From an uncultured Prevotellaceae bacterium (GTDB taxonomy: Bacteria > Bacteroidota > Bacteroidia > Bacteroidales > Bacteroidaceae): a stretch of 64,000 bases of DNA. Shown piece by piece: positions 7,075-14,221 of this stretch (its first letter is position 1; every line of letters starts with the position of its first letter). The notes under the pieces are model-generated. The model had not been told where the DNA came from. It searched no databases and saw nothing but the letters and a program-made list of their open reading frames with translations. The DNA lies in the NCBI GenBank assembly GCA_902764705.1, contig CACWWZ010000001.1:174859-238858 (forward strand). The letters run 5' to 3'. The position numbers and the translations under genes were made by a program.

Positions 7075-8898
7075 ATGGAATTATCAATAATACAGTATGC
7101 GAAGGACACTAGTCCGAAGACAATGGGCATCGACAGGATTGTAGACATGATTCGGGGCGACCAGTGGCCAATGGGCTATCAGCCCGTCATGCTGGTGCAG
7201 GGGGTGTTCGAGGGAGGTGTCAGACAGCAGGACCTGACGCGACTGTCTGGACTATCGGTGGCCCTGTTCTGTCACGTGGATGGCAGCAGCCTGGCGGAGC
7301 TCCGTGAGGAGGCACGCGCCGACCCGCACACGCTGCTGCTCTACTGCGTGGCTGACAGCCTCGTCATCATCTATCCCTACGAGCTCGACGTGGACTACGA
7401 GGTGTACCTGCAGCGGCAGTTCTACCAGAAAGCATTCCTCTTCGGCAACGACTACTACGAAAGTCTGTTGGGGCGGCAGTGCGTGCGCAAGGGCAAGGAT
7501 GCCGGCAAGCGCTGTCCGCTGGGGCATGATGCCGAGGCATATTACAATCCACAGGCAGAACCCTTCCTGGCCTGGGAAATCAAGGAGGGCTGCCGTCGGC
7601 AGACCAGCCAGCCGAAAAGTACTGAAGGCCTTCGCGAACGCAAACCGAACTACATGGAGGCATATATGAGTCTCGACGAGATTGAGCAGTGGATGAAGCA
7701 GCATATCGAGCTGCGCCGAAACGTCATTACCATGCGCAAAGAGTACCGCTGGCTGGAGGACGGCTGTTGCGACGATGGCAAGCCGTGGGAGAACTTCGAC
7801 GACATCGTCTACAACGACGTATGGCGACGATTGGAGAAGGTCAAACCCACGAAGGACGAAGCCCTGCGCAAGACCGTCGACTCCAACTACGTCAGCGAGT
7901 TCAATCCCTTTGTGGAATATCTGCGCTCGTTGCCGCCGTGGGATGGCGACGACTATATCCGTGCCCTGGCCATGGGTGTCACGGTGGCTGGTGGCTTCGA
8001 CGAGTGGTGCCGTTTCGTGGAGTGCCTGCGCAAATGGCTGGTGGCCATGGTGGCGGGGTGGATCGATCCGGACGTGGTGAACCATGAGGTGCTGGTGTTC
8101 ATCGGACGCCAGGGCATCTATAAGACCACGTGGATGAACCACCTGCTGCCACCACCGTTGCGCAGCTACTTCTGCACGCAGGCCGGTGTGGGCGACAATG
8201 CCAAGGACGAGGAGCTGGCCCTGACGCAGTACGGTCTGATCAGCTGTGAGGAGCTCGACACGATGACGACGCGCGAGATGAACAAGATGAAACGTGCCAT
8301 CACCTTGTCGTATGTCAACGTGCGACCGCCCTTCGGCCGCTATACCGTCCACCGCCCGCACATCGCATCGTTCTGCGGTACGGGCAACAACGAGAAGTTC
8401 CTGAACGACCCCACGGGCACGCGCCGCTGGCTGGCATTCAAGGTGGAGAACATCGAGTCGCCGAGGACGCTGCCCTTTGAATACGAGGGCATCTACAGCC
8501 AGGCCTACTACCTATACCGCAACGGCTACGAATACTGGTTCTCTGGTGACGAGACGGCAGCCATTGACGAGCGCAACAGCCGCTTCAAGGTGGCCAATCT
8601 GGAACGGCAGCTGGTATATCGCTATTATAGCCATCCTGTCGGTACCGACATAGGTGAGTTCGTCGATGTGGCGACAGCCATGCAGCAGATGGCAGGCAAT
8701 ATGACGCAGAAGCTGAAAAAGGAGGCCGTCGACCAGGCCTTCATCGACCTGGGCTTCGAGGCCATGGTATGCGACGGCATGCCGGGATACCGTGCCGTGC
8801 GCCGCATGCCCAAGGAGATCGATGCCCTGGGACGCCAAATGGCCTCGCAAGAGCAAAATACTAAGAAGCAGGATCCGGAGATTCCGGATCATTTCTGA
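7075..8898 (+). CDS. VapE/VirE-family P-loop protein with BT4734-like N-terminal domain
   Basis: This 607-residue protein has an N-terminal BT4734-like (primase-related) domain, about residues 1-180, and a C-terminal virulence-associated-E type ATPase. Walker A is GRQGIYKTT at 344-352, and ISCEELD, about 47 residues later, fits Walker B. Relatives are superfamily 3-type helicases of mobile elements. In Bacteroidales this gene commonly precedes DUF4248, HU-like and amidase genes near capsule loci, as here. The gene is visibly richer in G+C than the hip genes and the capsule locus, consistent with transfer. No integrase or capsid gene accompanies it. A strong stem-loop follows the stop codon. 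Confidence 0.85.
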   Translation: MELSIIQYAKDTSPKTMGIDRIVDMIRGDQWPMGYQPVMLVQGVFEGGVRQQDLTRLSGLSVALFCHVDGSSLAELREEARADPHTLLLYCVADSLVIIYPYELDVDYEVYLQRQFYQKAFLFGNDYYESLLGRQCVRKGKDAGKRCPLGHDAEAYYNPQAEPFLAWEIKEGCRRQTSQPKSTEGLRERKPNYMEAYMSLDEIEQWMKQHIELRRNVITMRKEYRWLEDGCCDDGKPWENFDDIVYNDVWRRLEKVKPTKDEALRKTVDSNYVSEFNPFVEYLRSLPPWDGDDYIRALAMGVTVAGGFDEWCRFVECLRKWLVAMVAGWIDPDVVNHEVLVFIGRQGIYKTTWMNHLLPPPLRSYFCTQAGVGDNAKDEELALTQYGLISCEELDTMTTREMNKMKRAITLSYVNVRPPFGRYTVHRPHIASFCGTGNNEKFLNDPTGTRRWLAFKVENIESPRTLPFEYEGIYSQAYYLYRNGYEYWFSGDETAAIDERNSRFKVANLERQLVYRYYSHPVGTDIGEFVDVATAMQQMAGNMTQKLKKEAVDQAFIDLGFEAMVCDGMPGYRAVRRMPKEIDALGRQMASQEQNTKKQDPEIPDHF

Positions 8899-8974
8899 AA
8901 CTTTTCTCCCGCGTACGTATGTGAACTCGAAAACCCAGAACAGTTCCTGTACGTACGCGGGAGAAAGTTTTTAA
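8898..8974 (+). terminator. Long stem-loop between VapE and DUF4248 genes
   Basis: The left arm at 8898-8919 and right arm at 8950-8970 pair over 21 bases with one bulged T; the core is CTCCCGCGTACGTA. A nested repeat GAACT (8923) / AGTTC (8942) lies inside the 30-base loop, and T residues follow the right arm. It could be a Rho-independent terminator or an attenuator, but its length also resembles a mobile-element end or protein-binding cruciform. Confidence 0.6.
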
Positions 8975-9002
8975 AAATGAGAGGTAAGAAGTAGAAGAAA
9001 CT

Positions 9003-9218
9003 ATGGTAGAAGAACGAAGATACAAGAAGCAAGAGCTGGCCCGGCTCTACTGGCCTGAGACAAAGAACATCAAGTCGGCAATGAAAAACCTGCGTGAGGA
9101 CATCAAACGTTGTCCGGAACTGGTGGCAGAACTGAACCGCCGCCACTGGAACATCAACAGGCACAGCTACTCCGCTGAAGAAGTCCGCCTGATTCTAAAG
9201 TACCTCTGCCAACCGTAA
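9003..9218 (+). CDS. DUF4248 family protein
   Basis: This small basic protein of 71 residues (ERRYKKQELARLYWP, then the conserved WNINRHSYSAEEVRLI) matches the DUF4248 pattern known in Bacteroidales. The family sits between VapE-type ATPases and HU-like proteins; its function is unknown. A DNA-binding fold is plausible given the basic N-terminal helix, but that is inference. It lies 104 bases after the VapE stop, beyond the stem-loop. Confidence 0.75.
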   Translation: MVEERRYKKQELARLYWPETKNIKSAMKNLREDIKRCPELVAELNRRHWNINRHSYSAEEVRLILKYLCQP

Positions 9219-9229
9219 AAGGAGAACCA

Positions 9230-9412
9230 TTATATACGACGCTGTAATCTAGCCGGTTCACGCCTTGAGTCCCAAACGTCCGCAATTCTAATGGTATCTG
9301 AACTTTCTACGTAATAATACAAAAGTTTAAGAGAACCCATTAAGTGAAAATATCTGTATATTTTCTTCCGCCATTCGTTCTCAGCCTGTTTATTCCAAAT
9401 TACCTCAGCCAT
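9230..9412 (-). pseudogene. RelE/ParE-type toxin with internal deletion
   Basis: The 60-residue product starts like a RelE/ParE toxin (MAEVIWNKQAENEW) and ends like one (LLYYYVESSDTIRIADVWD, then RREPARLQRRI). Full-length relatives have about 95-105 residues. Roughly 40-45 residues of the middle, between residues 25 and 30, are missing in frame. The fold could not be complete, so this is probably an inactive remnant. Its start overlaps the antitoxin end by 13 bases, as in intact modules. Less likely, it is a minimal functional toxin. Confidence 0.65.
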
Positions 9413-9684
9413 GAAAACTCTTCTTTCAATTCCGACATCAATTGCTCATGGGTCTTGTATTCGCCCTGTTCGAATTGTCTTTCTCCCTCGTCAATTCGAG
9501 CCATTAATTCCTCATGAGTATAAGGAAGAATATCAGAGTCGTGTTTGTCCCATATAACATCTTCTTCTGATGTTAATTGTCCAAGGAGAGCCACAAAAAG
9601 TTCCTCTATGCTGAGGTTACGTTCCTTGGCAAAGGCTTTTGCACGATTGTATTCTGCAGTTGGGATAGAAATTGTTGTTGTCAT
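9400..9684 (-). CDS. Antitoxin of a RelE/ParE-type module
   Basis: This 94-residue acidic protein begins MTTTISIPTAEYNRAKAFAK, a ribbon-helix-helix-like N-terminus. The acidic C-terminal half (EELMARIDEGERQFEQGEY) is typical of the toxin-binding part of antitoxins. It overlaps the truncated toxin gene by 13 bases. A -7 box, CAAAGATA (9704-9711, minus strand), lies 20 bases upstream of its start. With the toxin deleted it may persist as an orphan antitoxin or repressor. Confidence 0.7.
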   Translation of the reverse strand: MTTTISIPTAEYNRAKAFAKERNLSIEELFVALLGQLTSEEDVIWDKHDSDILPYTHEELMARIDEGERQFEQGEYKTHEQLMSELKEEFSWLR

Positions 9685-9993
9685 ACTCGTATATATTTTG
9701 CTGCAAAGATAAGTATTTTTGGGAATTCAGAGTTGTTATAAAGTATAATAAAAGTTAATTAACTGATTTATAGCCATTAACAGCTACCAACAGCGACTAA
9801 TAGCCACAAAACGGGTTGTCGGATGTTGTACCTTTGTATTGTCAAAAGGAGGGCAAGGCCGTTTTGCCGACAGCAACACATTGAAACGCTGACAGCAACT
9901 CATTGAAACGCACGCAGCAAAAGGCTGATACCCGAATGGAGACACAAGAGAATCATAAACTTTAACCATTAACCCTTTAAAAATTTAAACATT
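9685..9993. other. 309-base divergent gap: antitoxin promoter and HU leader
   Basis: It contains the minus-strand -7 box of the antitoxin (9704-9711) and a plus-strand -7 box TACCTTTG (9829-9836) for the HU gene, without a clear -33 TTTG. The long HU leader (about 150 bases) includes a 22-base tandem repeat at 9869-9912. No convincing gene is present. Confidence 0.55.
9869..9912 (+). repeat. 22-base direct tandem repeat in the HU leader
   Basis: Two adjacent 22-base copies (9869-9890 and 9891-9912) share GACAGCAAC.CATTGAAACG and differ at two positions. They lie in the predicted untranslated leader of the HU-like gene and could bind the HU protein or an RNA regulator. Confidence 0.7.
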
Positions 9994-10596
9994 ATGGGAA
10001 CAATTCAGATCAAGAAAGTCGAACGCACGGTGACTACCGGCAAGACGGGTGAGACACGCCAGAAGGTTCAGAAGACCTACGGCAAGATTATCTACCGAGG
10101 GACGCTGAACCTGGCCGACATGGCGGAGCACATCATGAAGCACGGCACGGTGTACACCGAGGACGTGGTAATTGGTGTCATCACCAAGATGAAGAACTGC
10201 ATCCAGGAGATGCTTGCCGACGGCTACAAGGTAAAGCTGGACGGCATCGGTACGCTCTATCCGAAGGTGACGTCGAAGGGCGTGGCAGACGCCAAGGACT
10301 TCAGTGCCCAGGACGACATCACCCGCGTGGGCATCTCCTTCCTGGCCGACCAGAGCAAGAAGTCGCTCTACAAGGCTTCGGCCACCCGAAACGCCACCTC
10401 GCTGAGCACACAGCTCTACTCGGAACTGACAGGGGAAGACGGCCTCACCAACAATCCCTCTACGACTGGCGAGGGGAGTGGGACTACGAATCCCTCGAAT
10501 GGCACAAATGGTGGTAACACTGGTGGCAGCACCGGAGGCAACGACGGTGGCGGTGGCAATGATACCGGCGGCGGCTTCGAGTCGGGCGGCGATTAA
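9994..10596 (+). CDS. HU-family DNA-binding protein with glycine-rich tail
   Basis: This 200-residue protein has an HU/IHF-like domain over about residues 1-125 (LADMAEHIMKHGTVYTEDVV for the helices; GYKVKLDGIGTLYPKVTSKG for the DNA-binding arm). A low-complexity Gly/Asn/Ser/Thr tail follows (about 145-200). It is the extended 'HU-HIG' type found in Bacteroidales next to smalltalk and amidase genes, and is longer than housekeeping HU (about 90 residues). It should bind DNA; whether the tail is exported or disordered is unknown. A terminator hairpin follows directly. Confidence 0.85.
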   Translation: MGTIQIKKVERTVTTGKTGETRQKVQKTYGKIIYRGTLNLADMAEHIMKHGTVYTEDVVIGVITKMKNCIQEMLADGYKVKLDGIGTLYPKVTSKGVADAKDFSAQDDITRVGISFLADQSKKSLYKASATRNATSLSTQLYSELTGEDGLTNNPSTTGEGSGTTNPSNGTNGGNTGGSTGGNDGGGGNDTGGGFESGGD

Positions 10597-10628
10597 AAGG
10601 TTAGCGCCCCGCGTGGGCGCAACCTTTT
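10595..10628 (+). terminator. Rho-independent terminator after the HU gene
   Basis: AAGGTT-A-GCGCCC pairs with GGGCGC-AACCTT around a five-base loop, with TTTT at the end of the right arm. It begins at the HU stop codon. Confidence 0.75.
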
Positions 10629-10630
10629 AA

Positions 10631-10651
10631 AATTAAGAATTAAGAATTAAG
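10631..10651 (+). repeat. Heptad repeat, three copies of AATTAAG
   Basis: AATTAAG occurs three times without interruption just before the smalltalk start codon (10660). It is one of the period-7 arrays dispersed through the window. Confidence 0.85.
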
Positions 10652-10659
10652 AGAAGCGT

Positions 10660-10752
10660 ATGAAAAAAGAGACTTGGAAAAAGCTTGTGCAGATCGTGAT
10701 AACGATTCTGACAGCGATTAGTTCTACAATTCTTGTACAGAGCTGTAAGTAA
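10660..10752 (+). CDS. Smalltalk protein (30 aa)
   Basis: The 30-residue product starts MKKETWKKLVQIVITILTAI and ends VQSCK. It has a basic N-terminus, one hydrophobic helix and a near-terminal Cys. This matches the tiny 'smalltalk' proteins annotated in Bacteroidales between HU-like and N-acetylmuramoyl-alanine amidase genes, exactly its position here. The function is unknown; a membrane-inserted peptide is likely. The amidase gene starts 13 bases after its stop. Confidence 0.75.
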   Translation: MKKETWKKLVQIVITILTAISSTILVQSCK

Positions 10753-10765
10753 GAGAGAGAGAAAA

Positions 10766-11212
10766 ATGAGAACGATTACATTGATTGTTGTTCACTGCAG
10801 TGCAGTACGGCCCGACCAGACGAGTTCCGCGGCACAGATTGATACGTGGCACAGGGAACGAGGCTTTCACCTCGGCATCGGCTACCACTACGTCGTCCGT
10901 CGTAACGGAGAGATAGAGCCAGGCCGTCCGGAATGGATGATCGGTGCCCACTGCCTGCACCACAACGCCCATTCGATAGGCGTGTGCTACGAGGGCGGGC
11001 TCGACATCCGCGGTCAACCCGCCGACACGCGGACGGCTGAACAGAAGGCTGCTATGCGCACGTTGCTTGGGGACCTCCATCGGCGCTACCCGCGGGCACT
11101 GATTGTCGGTCACCATGACCTGAACCCGCAGAAGGCCTGCCCCTGCTTCGATGCAGCCCATGAATATGCCGACTTGAACGGTGTTCGAGCGGGAGCATCC
11201 TTGAAACTGTAG
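10766..11212 (+). CDS. N-acetylmuramoyl-L-alanine amidase (amidase_2/PGRP type)
   Basis: The 148-residue enzyme starts at ATG 10766 (MRTITLIVVHCSAV); an upstream TTG in frame overlaps the smalltalk gene and is rejected. Zinc-ligand positions are visible: His10 in VVHCSA and the His of the C-terminal VGHHDLNP segment, followed by CPCFD. The fold is that of T7-lysozyme/PGRP amidases, which cut the MurNAc-L-Ala bond of peptidoglycan. No signal peptide is seen, so export would need another route, as with phage endolysins. It ends the VapE-to-amidase cassette and is followed by a strong terminator. Confidence 0.88.
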   Translation: MRTITLIVVHCSAVRPDQTSSAAQIDTWHRERGFHLGIGYHYVVRRNGEIEPGRPEWMIGAHCLHHNAHSIGVCYEGGLDIRGQPADTRTAEQKAAMRTLLGDLHRRYPRALIVGHHDLNPQKACPCFDAAHEYADLNGVRAGASLKL

Positions 11213-11226
11213 ATTCCATTAACAAA

Positions 11227-11264
11227 CCATCCAGTAGGGACAATCCCTTACTGGATGGCTTTTT
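11227..11264 (+). terminator. Rho-independent terminator after the amidase
   Basis: CCATCCAGTAGGGA (11227-11240) pairs with TCCCTTACTGGATGG (11244-11258) with one bulge, followed by CTTTTT. It marks the end of the cassette. Confidence 0.85.
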
Positions 11265-11352
11265 CTGTTAGCCCCACCAAGCATATGAAATATTGGCTAA
11301 TAGAGAAATAATAGCGAAAATAAGATCAAATGGTATATTTTATTAGACTTTT

Positions 11353-11384
11353 CTTGGCGGAATAAAAGAAAATGCTTATCTTTG
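11353..11384 (+). promoter_or_regulatory. Promoter of the hipBST-like operon
   Basis: CTTG at 11353-11356, a 20-base spacer, and TATCTTTG at 11377-11384 fit the Bacteroidetes consensus. Predicted transcription starts about 23 bases before the hipB ATG. Confidence 0.65.
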
Positions 11385-11413
11385 CAGGCGAAAGTTGATT
11401 ATAATATACTTTT

Positions 11414-11614
11414 ATGAATCTAAAAGAGGTGATTAAAGAACGGCGAGCTGTATTGGGAATATCCCAATTGGACTTGGCGGAGATGGCAGGGATTAGCCTG
11501 GCCACGGTGAAAGATATTGAACGTGGTGCAGGAAATCCTTCGATGAAGACGGTAACTCGGATATTGGAGGTACTAGGGATGGAAATGGAATTTCGGATTA
11601 GGCAGATAGTATAA
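11414..11614 (+). CDS. hipB: HipB-like XRE antitoxin/repressor of a tripartite hip module
   Basis: This 66-residue protein is almost entirely an HTH domain (ISQLDLAEMAGISLATVKDI). It lacks the basic tail of the two other HipB proteins in the window. It is the first gene of a three-gene operon in which the HipA N-terminal domain is a separate protein. In E. coli HipBST, HipB binds the operator and the HipS-HipT pair, while HipS does the neutralising; a similar split is inferred here. A triplicated 9-base repeat separates it from the next gene. Confidence 0.8.
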   Translation: MNLKEVIKERRAVLGISQLDLAEMAGISLATVKDIERGAGNPSMKTVTRILEVLGMEMEFRIRQIV

Positions 11615-11620
11615 CGAACA

Positions 11621-11647
11621 CGGATATTACGGATATTACGGATATGA
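11621..11647 (+). repeat. Three 9-base repeats between hipB and hipS
   Basis: CGGATATTA, CGGATATTA and CGGATATGA occupy 11621-11647; the last copy contains the hipS ATG (11644). The repeats sit where ribosome loading on hipS would be set. Confidence 0.8.
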
Positions 11648-11979
11648 GGCAGTTAGAAGTATATGTAAATGATGTGAAGGCAGGAATGCTGACAGAGCAG
11701 AATCCGGGTAAGGGGTATGTGTTTGCGTATGATGAAGCTTATGTTGCTTCGGACTTGCCCCCAGTATCACTATCACTGCCCAAAAGAAGAGAGACATACG
11801 AAGCAGAGAGCTTATTCCCGTTTTTCACGAATCTTCTCCCTGAAGGAGCTAACAGGAAGGTGGTATGTAGGGAACAGCGTATTGATGACAATGATTTCTT
11901 CGGTATGCTGATGGCCACCGTGGGAACGGATATGATTGGATCGGTGAATTTAAGGGAGGTAGAGGATGATAGAGATTAA
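11644..11979 (+). CDS. hipS: HipS-like protein (stand-alone HipA N-terminal domain)
   Basis: At 111 residues it corresponds to the HipA N-terminal 'couple' domain alone (LEVYVNDVKAGML at the start, LFPFFTNLLPEGANRK in the middle, DFFGMLMATVGTDMIGSV near the end). In E. coli HipBST the equivalent protein is the antitoxin that blocks the kinase. This protein has no tryptophan at all; as I recall, a tryptophan contributes to inhibition by E. coli HipS, so the contact may differ. It overlaps the kinase gene by 14 bases, implying coupled translation and balanced amounts. Confidence 0.82.
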   Translation: MRQLEVYVNDVKAGMLTEQNPGKGYVFAYDEAYVASDLPPVSLSLPKRRETYEAESLFPFFTNLLPEGANRKVVCREQRIDDNDFFGMLMATVGTDMIGSVNLREVEDDRD

Positions 11980-12970
11980 ATGTTGTCCATCGACTTTGGC
12001 AGAAGGGTATGATACTTATAGTCCACAAGCAGTGAAACGACTGTTTGGCGGAAAACGTGTGTCGCCGTTTCTTGATTTCAATATCAGTGAGCTGAAACAG
12101 ACGGATGCAATCGTGAGGGCCATGCAGCGTATATCTGTATCGGGTGTGCAGGAGAAATTTTCGGGTGTGATTGATAATAACTTGATTCGTATTGCTGAGA
12201 GCAGTGAGCGCTCCACATATATCATCAAGCCTGCGCCTTGGGACGAGACTATTGCTACAAGGAAACAGATTCCGGCGAATGAGCATGTGACAATGCAGAT
12301 AGCCAGACAGGCATATGGCATCCAGACGGCTGAGAACGGGCTATGTTTCACGAAGGACGGGCAAATGGTATATATTACCAAGCGGTTTGACATTTTGCCA
12401 GATGGAACAAAGGCAGAGATGGAGGACTTTGCTTCACTTATTGGACGCAACGAGCAGACAGATGGCACCTATTTTAAGTATAGTGGCTGTTACGAGGATA
12501 TAGCGAAATGTATCAGAAAGTATATCCCGGCATGGATGGTGGATATGGAACGTTTTTTTGAGTTGGTAGTATTCAACTATATCTATGCAAATGGCGATGA
12601 CCACCTGAAGAACTTTTCTGTTATCAGGCAGGGCGGTGACTATCGGCTTGCACCGGCTTATGACCTGCTGAACACGAGTCTGCACGTAATTAGTGACGAC
12701 TTTGGGCTTGACGGGGCTCTATCACCCGACATGGAGAAGAGTGACATAATGGACAAGACTGGACATCCGTGCAGATTAGACTTTGAACGGTTCGGCGAAA
12801 AAATCGGATTGACGGATGCTCGTGTAAAACGCGTGTTGGATAAGTACATGGCTATTCCAGAACTGGTCACAAAGCTAGTTGGGAATTGTTTCTTGAATGA
12901 CAAAATGAAAAGGAAATATCTACGGATAGTGGATGAGCGAGTGAAAAGGTTTGTGAGAAAGTCGGAATGA
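11966..12970 (+). CDS. hipT: HipT-like serine/threonine kinase toxin
   Basis: This 334-residue kinase lacks the HipA N-terminal domain. Its glycine-rich loop reads RISVSGVQEKFSG, giving the Ser-hydrophobic-Ser motif at Ser57 and Ser59, the positions autophosphorylated in E. coli HipT as I recall. The catalytic loop is ANGDDHLKN (Asp212) and the metal site is APAYD (Asp233). All catalytic residues are present, so it should be active; E. coli HipT targets tryptophanyl-tRNA synthetase, but the target here is unknown. Its stop overlaps the start of an acyltransferase gene by four bases. Confidence 0.85.
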   Translation: MIEIKCCPSTLAEGYDTYSPQAVKRLFGGKRVSPFLDFNISELKQTDAIVRAMQRISVSGVQEKFSGVIDNNLIRIAESSERSTYIIKPAPWDETIATRKQIPANEHVTMQIARQAYGIQTAENGLCFTKDGQMVYITKRFDILPDGTKAEMEDFASLIGRNEQTDGTYFKYSGCYEDIAKCIRKYIPAWMVDMERFFELVVFNYIYANGDDHLKNFSVIRQGGDYRLAPAYDLLNTSLHVISDDFGLDGALSPDMEKSDIMDKTGHPCRLDFERFGEKIGLTDARVKRVLDKYMAIPELVTKLVGNCFLNDKMKRKYLRIVDERVKRFVRKSE

Positions 12971-14007
12971 GCCAGCGAATAGGTTATATTGATGCCATTA
13001 AACAACTGCGGTTGCCGCTCATCGTGCTGATTACTTTCGCCCATAGCTATAGCGGGGTGAGGGTAGGGTATACGTTGTGGGATGGCGGTTGGGATACTTA
13101 TGAGGTGCTGAAAATCGTGGTGAGCCAGACATTGGTAAAGGTGGCCATGCCCACATTCTTTGTTATTTCCGGCTATTTGTTCTTTGCCAACGTAACCGAG
13201 TGGAACAGCAAGACGTATCTGGGTAAGCTGCAAAGGAGGGTGAAGACACTGCTGATACCCTATATCGTCTGGAACGTGCTGATGGCTGTCAAATTGAAGA
13301 CGTTCAGCCTGAATATCTTCTGGGCATACTGGACGGAAGCTGGCAAACAGATGGACTGGCTGGGAAACGAGCAGTTGATGACTGCGCCCGCCAACATGCC
13401 GTTGTGGTTCCTGAGGGACCTGATGGTGGTGTCCGTGCTGACACCTATTATATATATAGGTATACGGAAAATGGGCGGCTGGCTGTTGGTTCTCTTCACT
13501 CCTCTCTATCTTTCTGGAGTCTGCGCCTTCATCTCAGGCTTGTCTGCTTATGCTATTTATTTCTTTACCCTCGGTGCCTTTATGGGGATACGGAAATGGG
13601 ACCTCATAGAAACCTGCATGAAGTTCGAAAAGCCTAGTTACCTCTTGGCTTCGGTTTTTGGCATAGCCATGATCTGCACTTTCCACACTCCTGTCTTCTC
13701 GTCCTTGATGCTCTGCTTCCGTCTAGTCGGAGTGGTAGCTGTTTTCTGTATGGCCAGCAGATTGCTGTCATGTACCAGCAAGCGTATTCCGTTGATGGTC
13801 TGTGATGCTTCGTATTTCGTCTATCTGGCCCACTATGTTTTCTTCTTTGCCTTTATCGACAGCGCATTCTTCACTATCTTCGGAACATCCACGTCGAGCA
13901 TGTGCATCCACTATCTGGCCAGCCCACTCCTAAAAGCCGCCATCTTGGTTGGCGTCTATGCCGTATTCAATGCATTTGTTCGATATCTCTTTGAGACGAA
14001 AAAGTAG
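12967..14007 (+). CDS. Acyltransferase family 3 membrane protein, coupled to hipT
   Basis: The 346-residue polytopic protein begins MSQRIGYIDAIKQLRLPLIV, the usual N-terminus of family 3 acyltransferases with the His of the THSYS-like segment (FAHSYSG). It then shows FFVISGYLFF, TLLIPYIVWN and PLWFLRDLMV. It should O-acylate a surface sugar. The start overlaps the hipT stop as ATGA, so it is probably translated from the toxin-antitoxin mRNA, which is unusual. It resembles the acyltransferase at the left window edge. Confidence 0.85.
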   Translation: MSQRIGYIDAIKQLRLPLIVLITFAHSYSGVRVGYTLWDGGWDTYEVLKIVVSQTLVKVAMPTFFVISGYLFFANVTEWNSKTYLGKLQRRVKTLLIPYIVWNVLMAVKLKTFSLNIFWAYWTEAGKQMDWLGNEQLMTAPANMPLWFLRDLMVVSVLTPIIYIGIRKMGGWLLVLFTPLYLSGVCAFISGLSAYAIYFFTLGAFMGIRKWDLIETCMKFEKPSYLLASVFGIAMICTFHTPVFSSLMLCFRLVGVVAVFCMASRLLSCTSKRIPLMVCDASYFVYLAHYVFFFAFIDSAFFTIFGTSTSSMCIHYLASPLLKAAILVGVYAVFNAFVRYLFETKK

Positions 14008-14221
14008 TTTGTATCCAGTATAGAGTACCAGAAACTATCAAATATAATGGATAAAATGAAGTTTTTAGTCGTTTTTGTCTTTTATAAAAGATAAAATTAT
14101 TATCTTTGCAGCCAAAAGGCTACGAAACTCGGCAGCACCTCAGCAATTAGATCAAGTTCCATTGCATTCGGTTTGCACGAGCTTTGTCAACAAGTTTCTT
14201 TTATAGAACAAAATTAGGTAT

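Noticed and set aside
7252-8361. Long antisense open frame (369 codons) within the VapE gene
   Set aside because: It is an artefact of high G+C codon use in the true gene; its product is His/Val/Leu-rich without domains, and the plus-strand frame has clear motifs.
7075-11212. Prophage or integrated element call for the VapE-amidase cassette
   Set aside because: No integrase, capsid, terminase or attachment-site pair is visible, so only a cassette of mobile origin is claimed.
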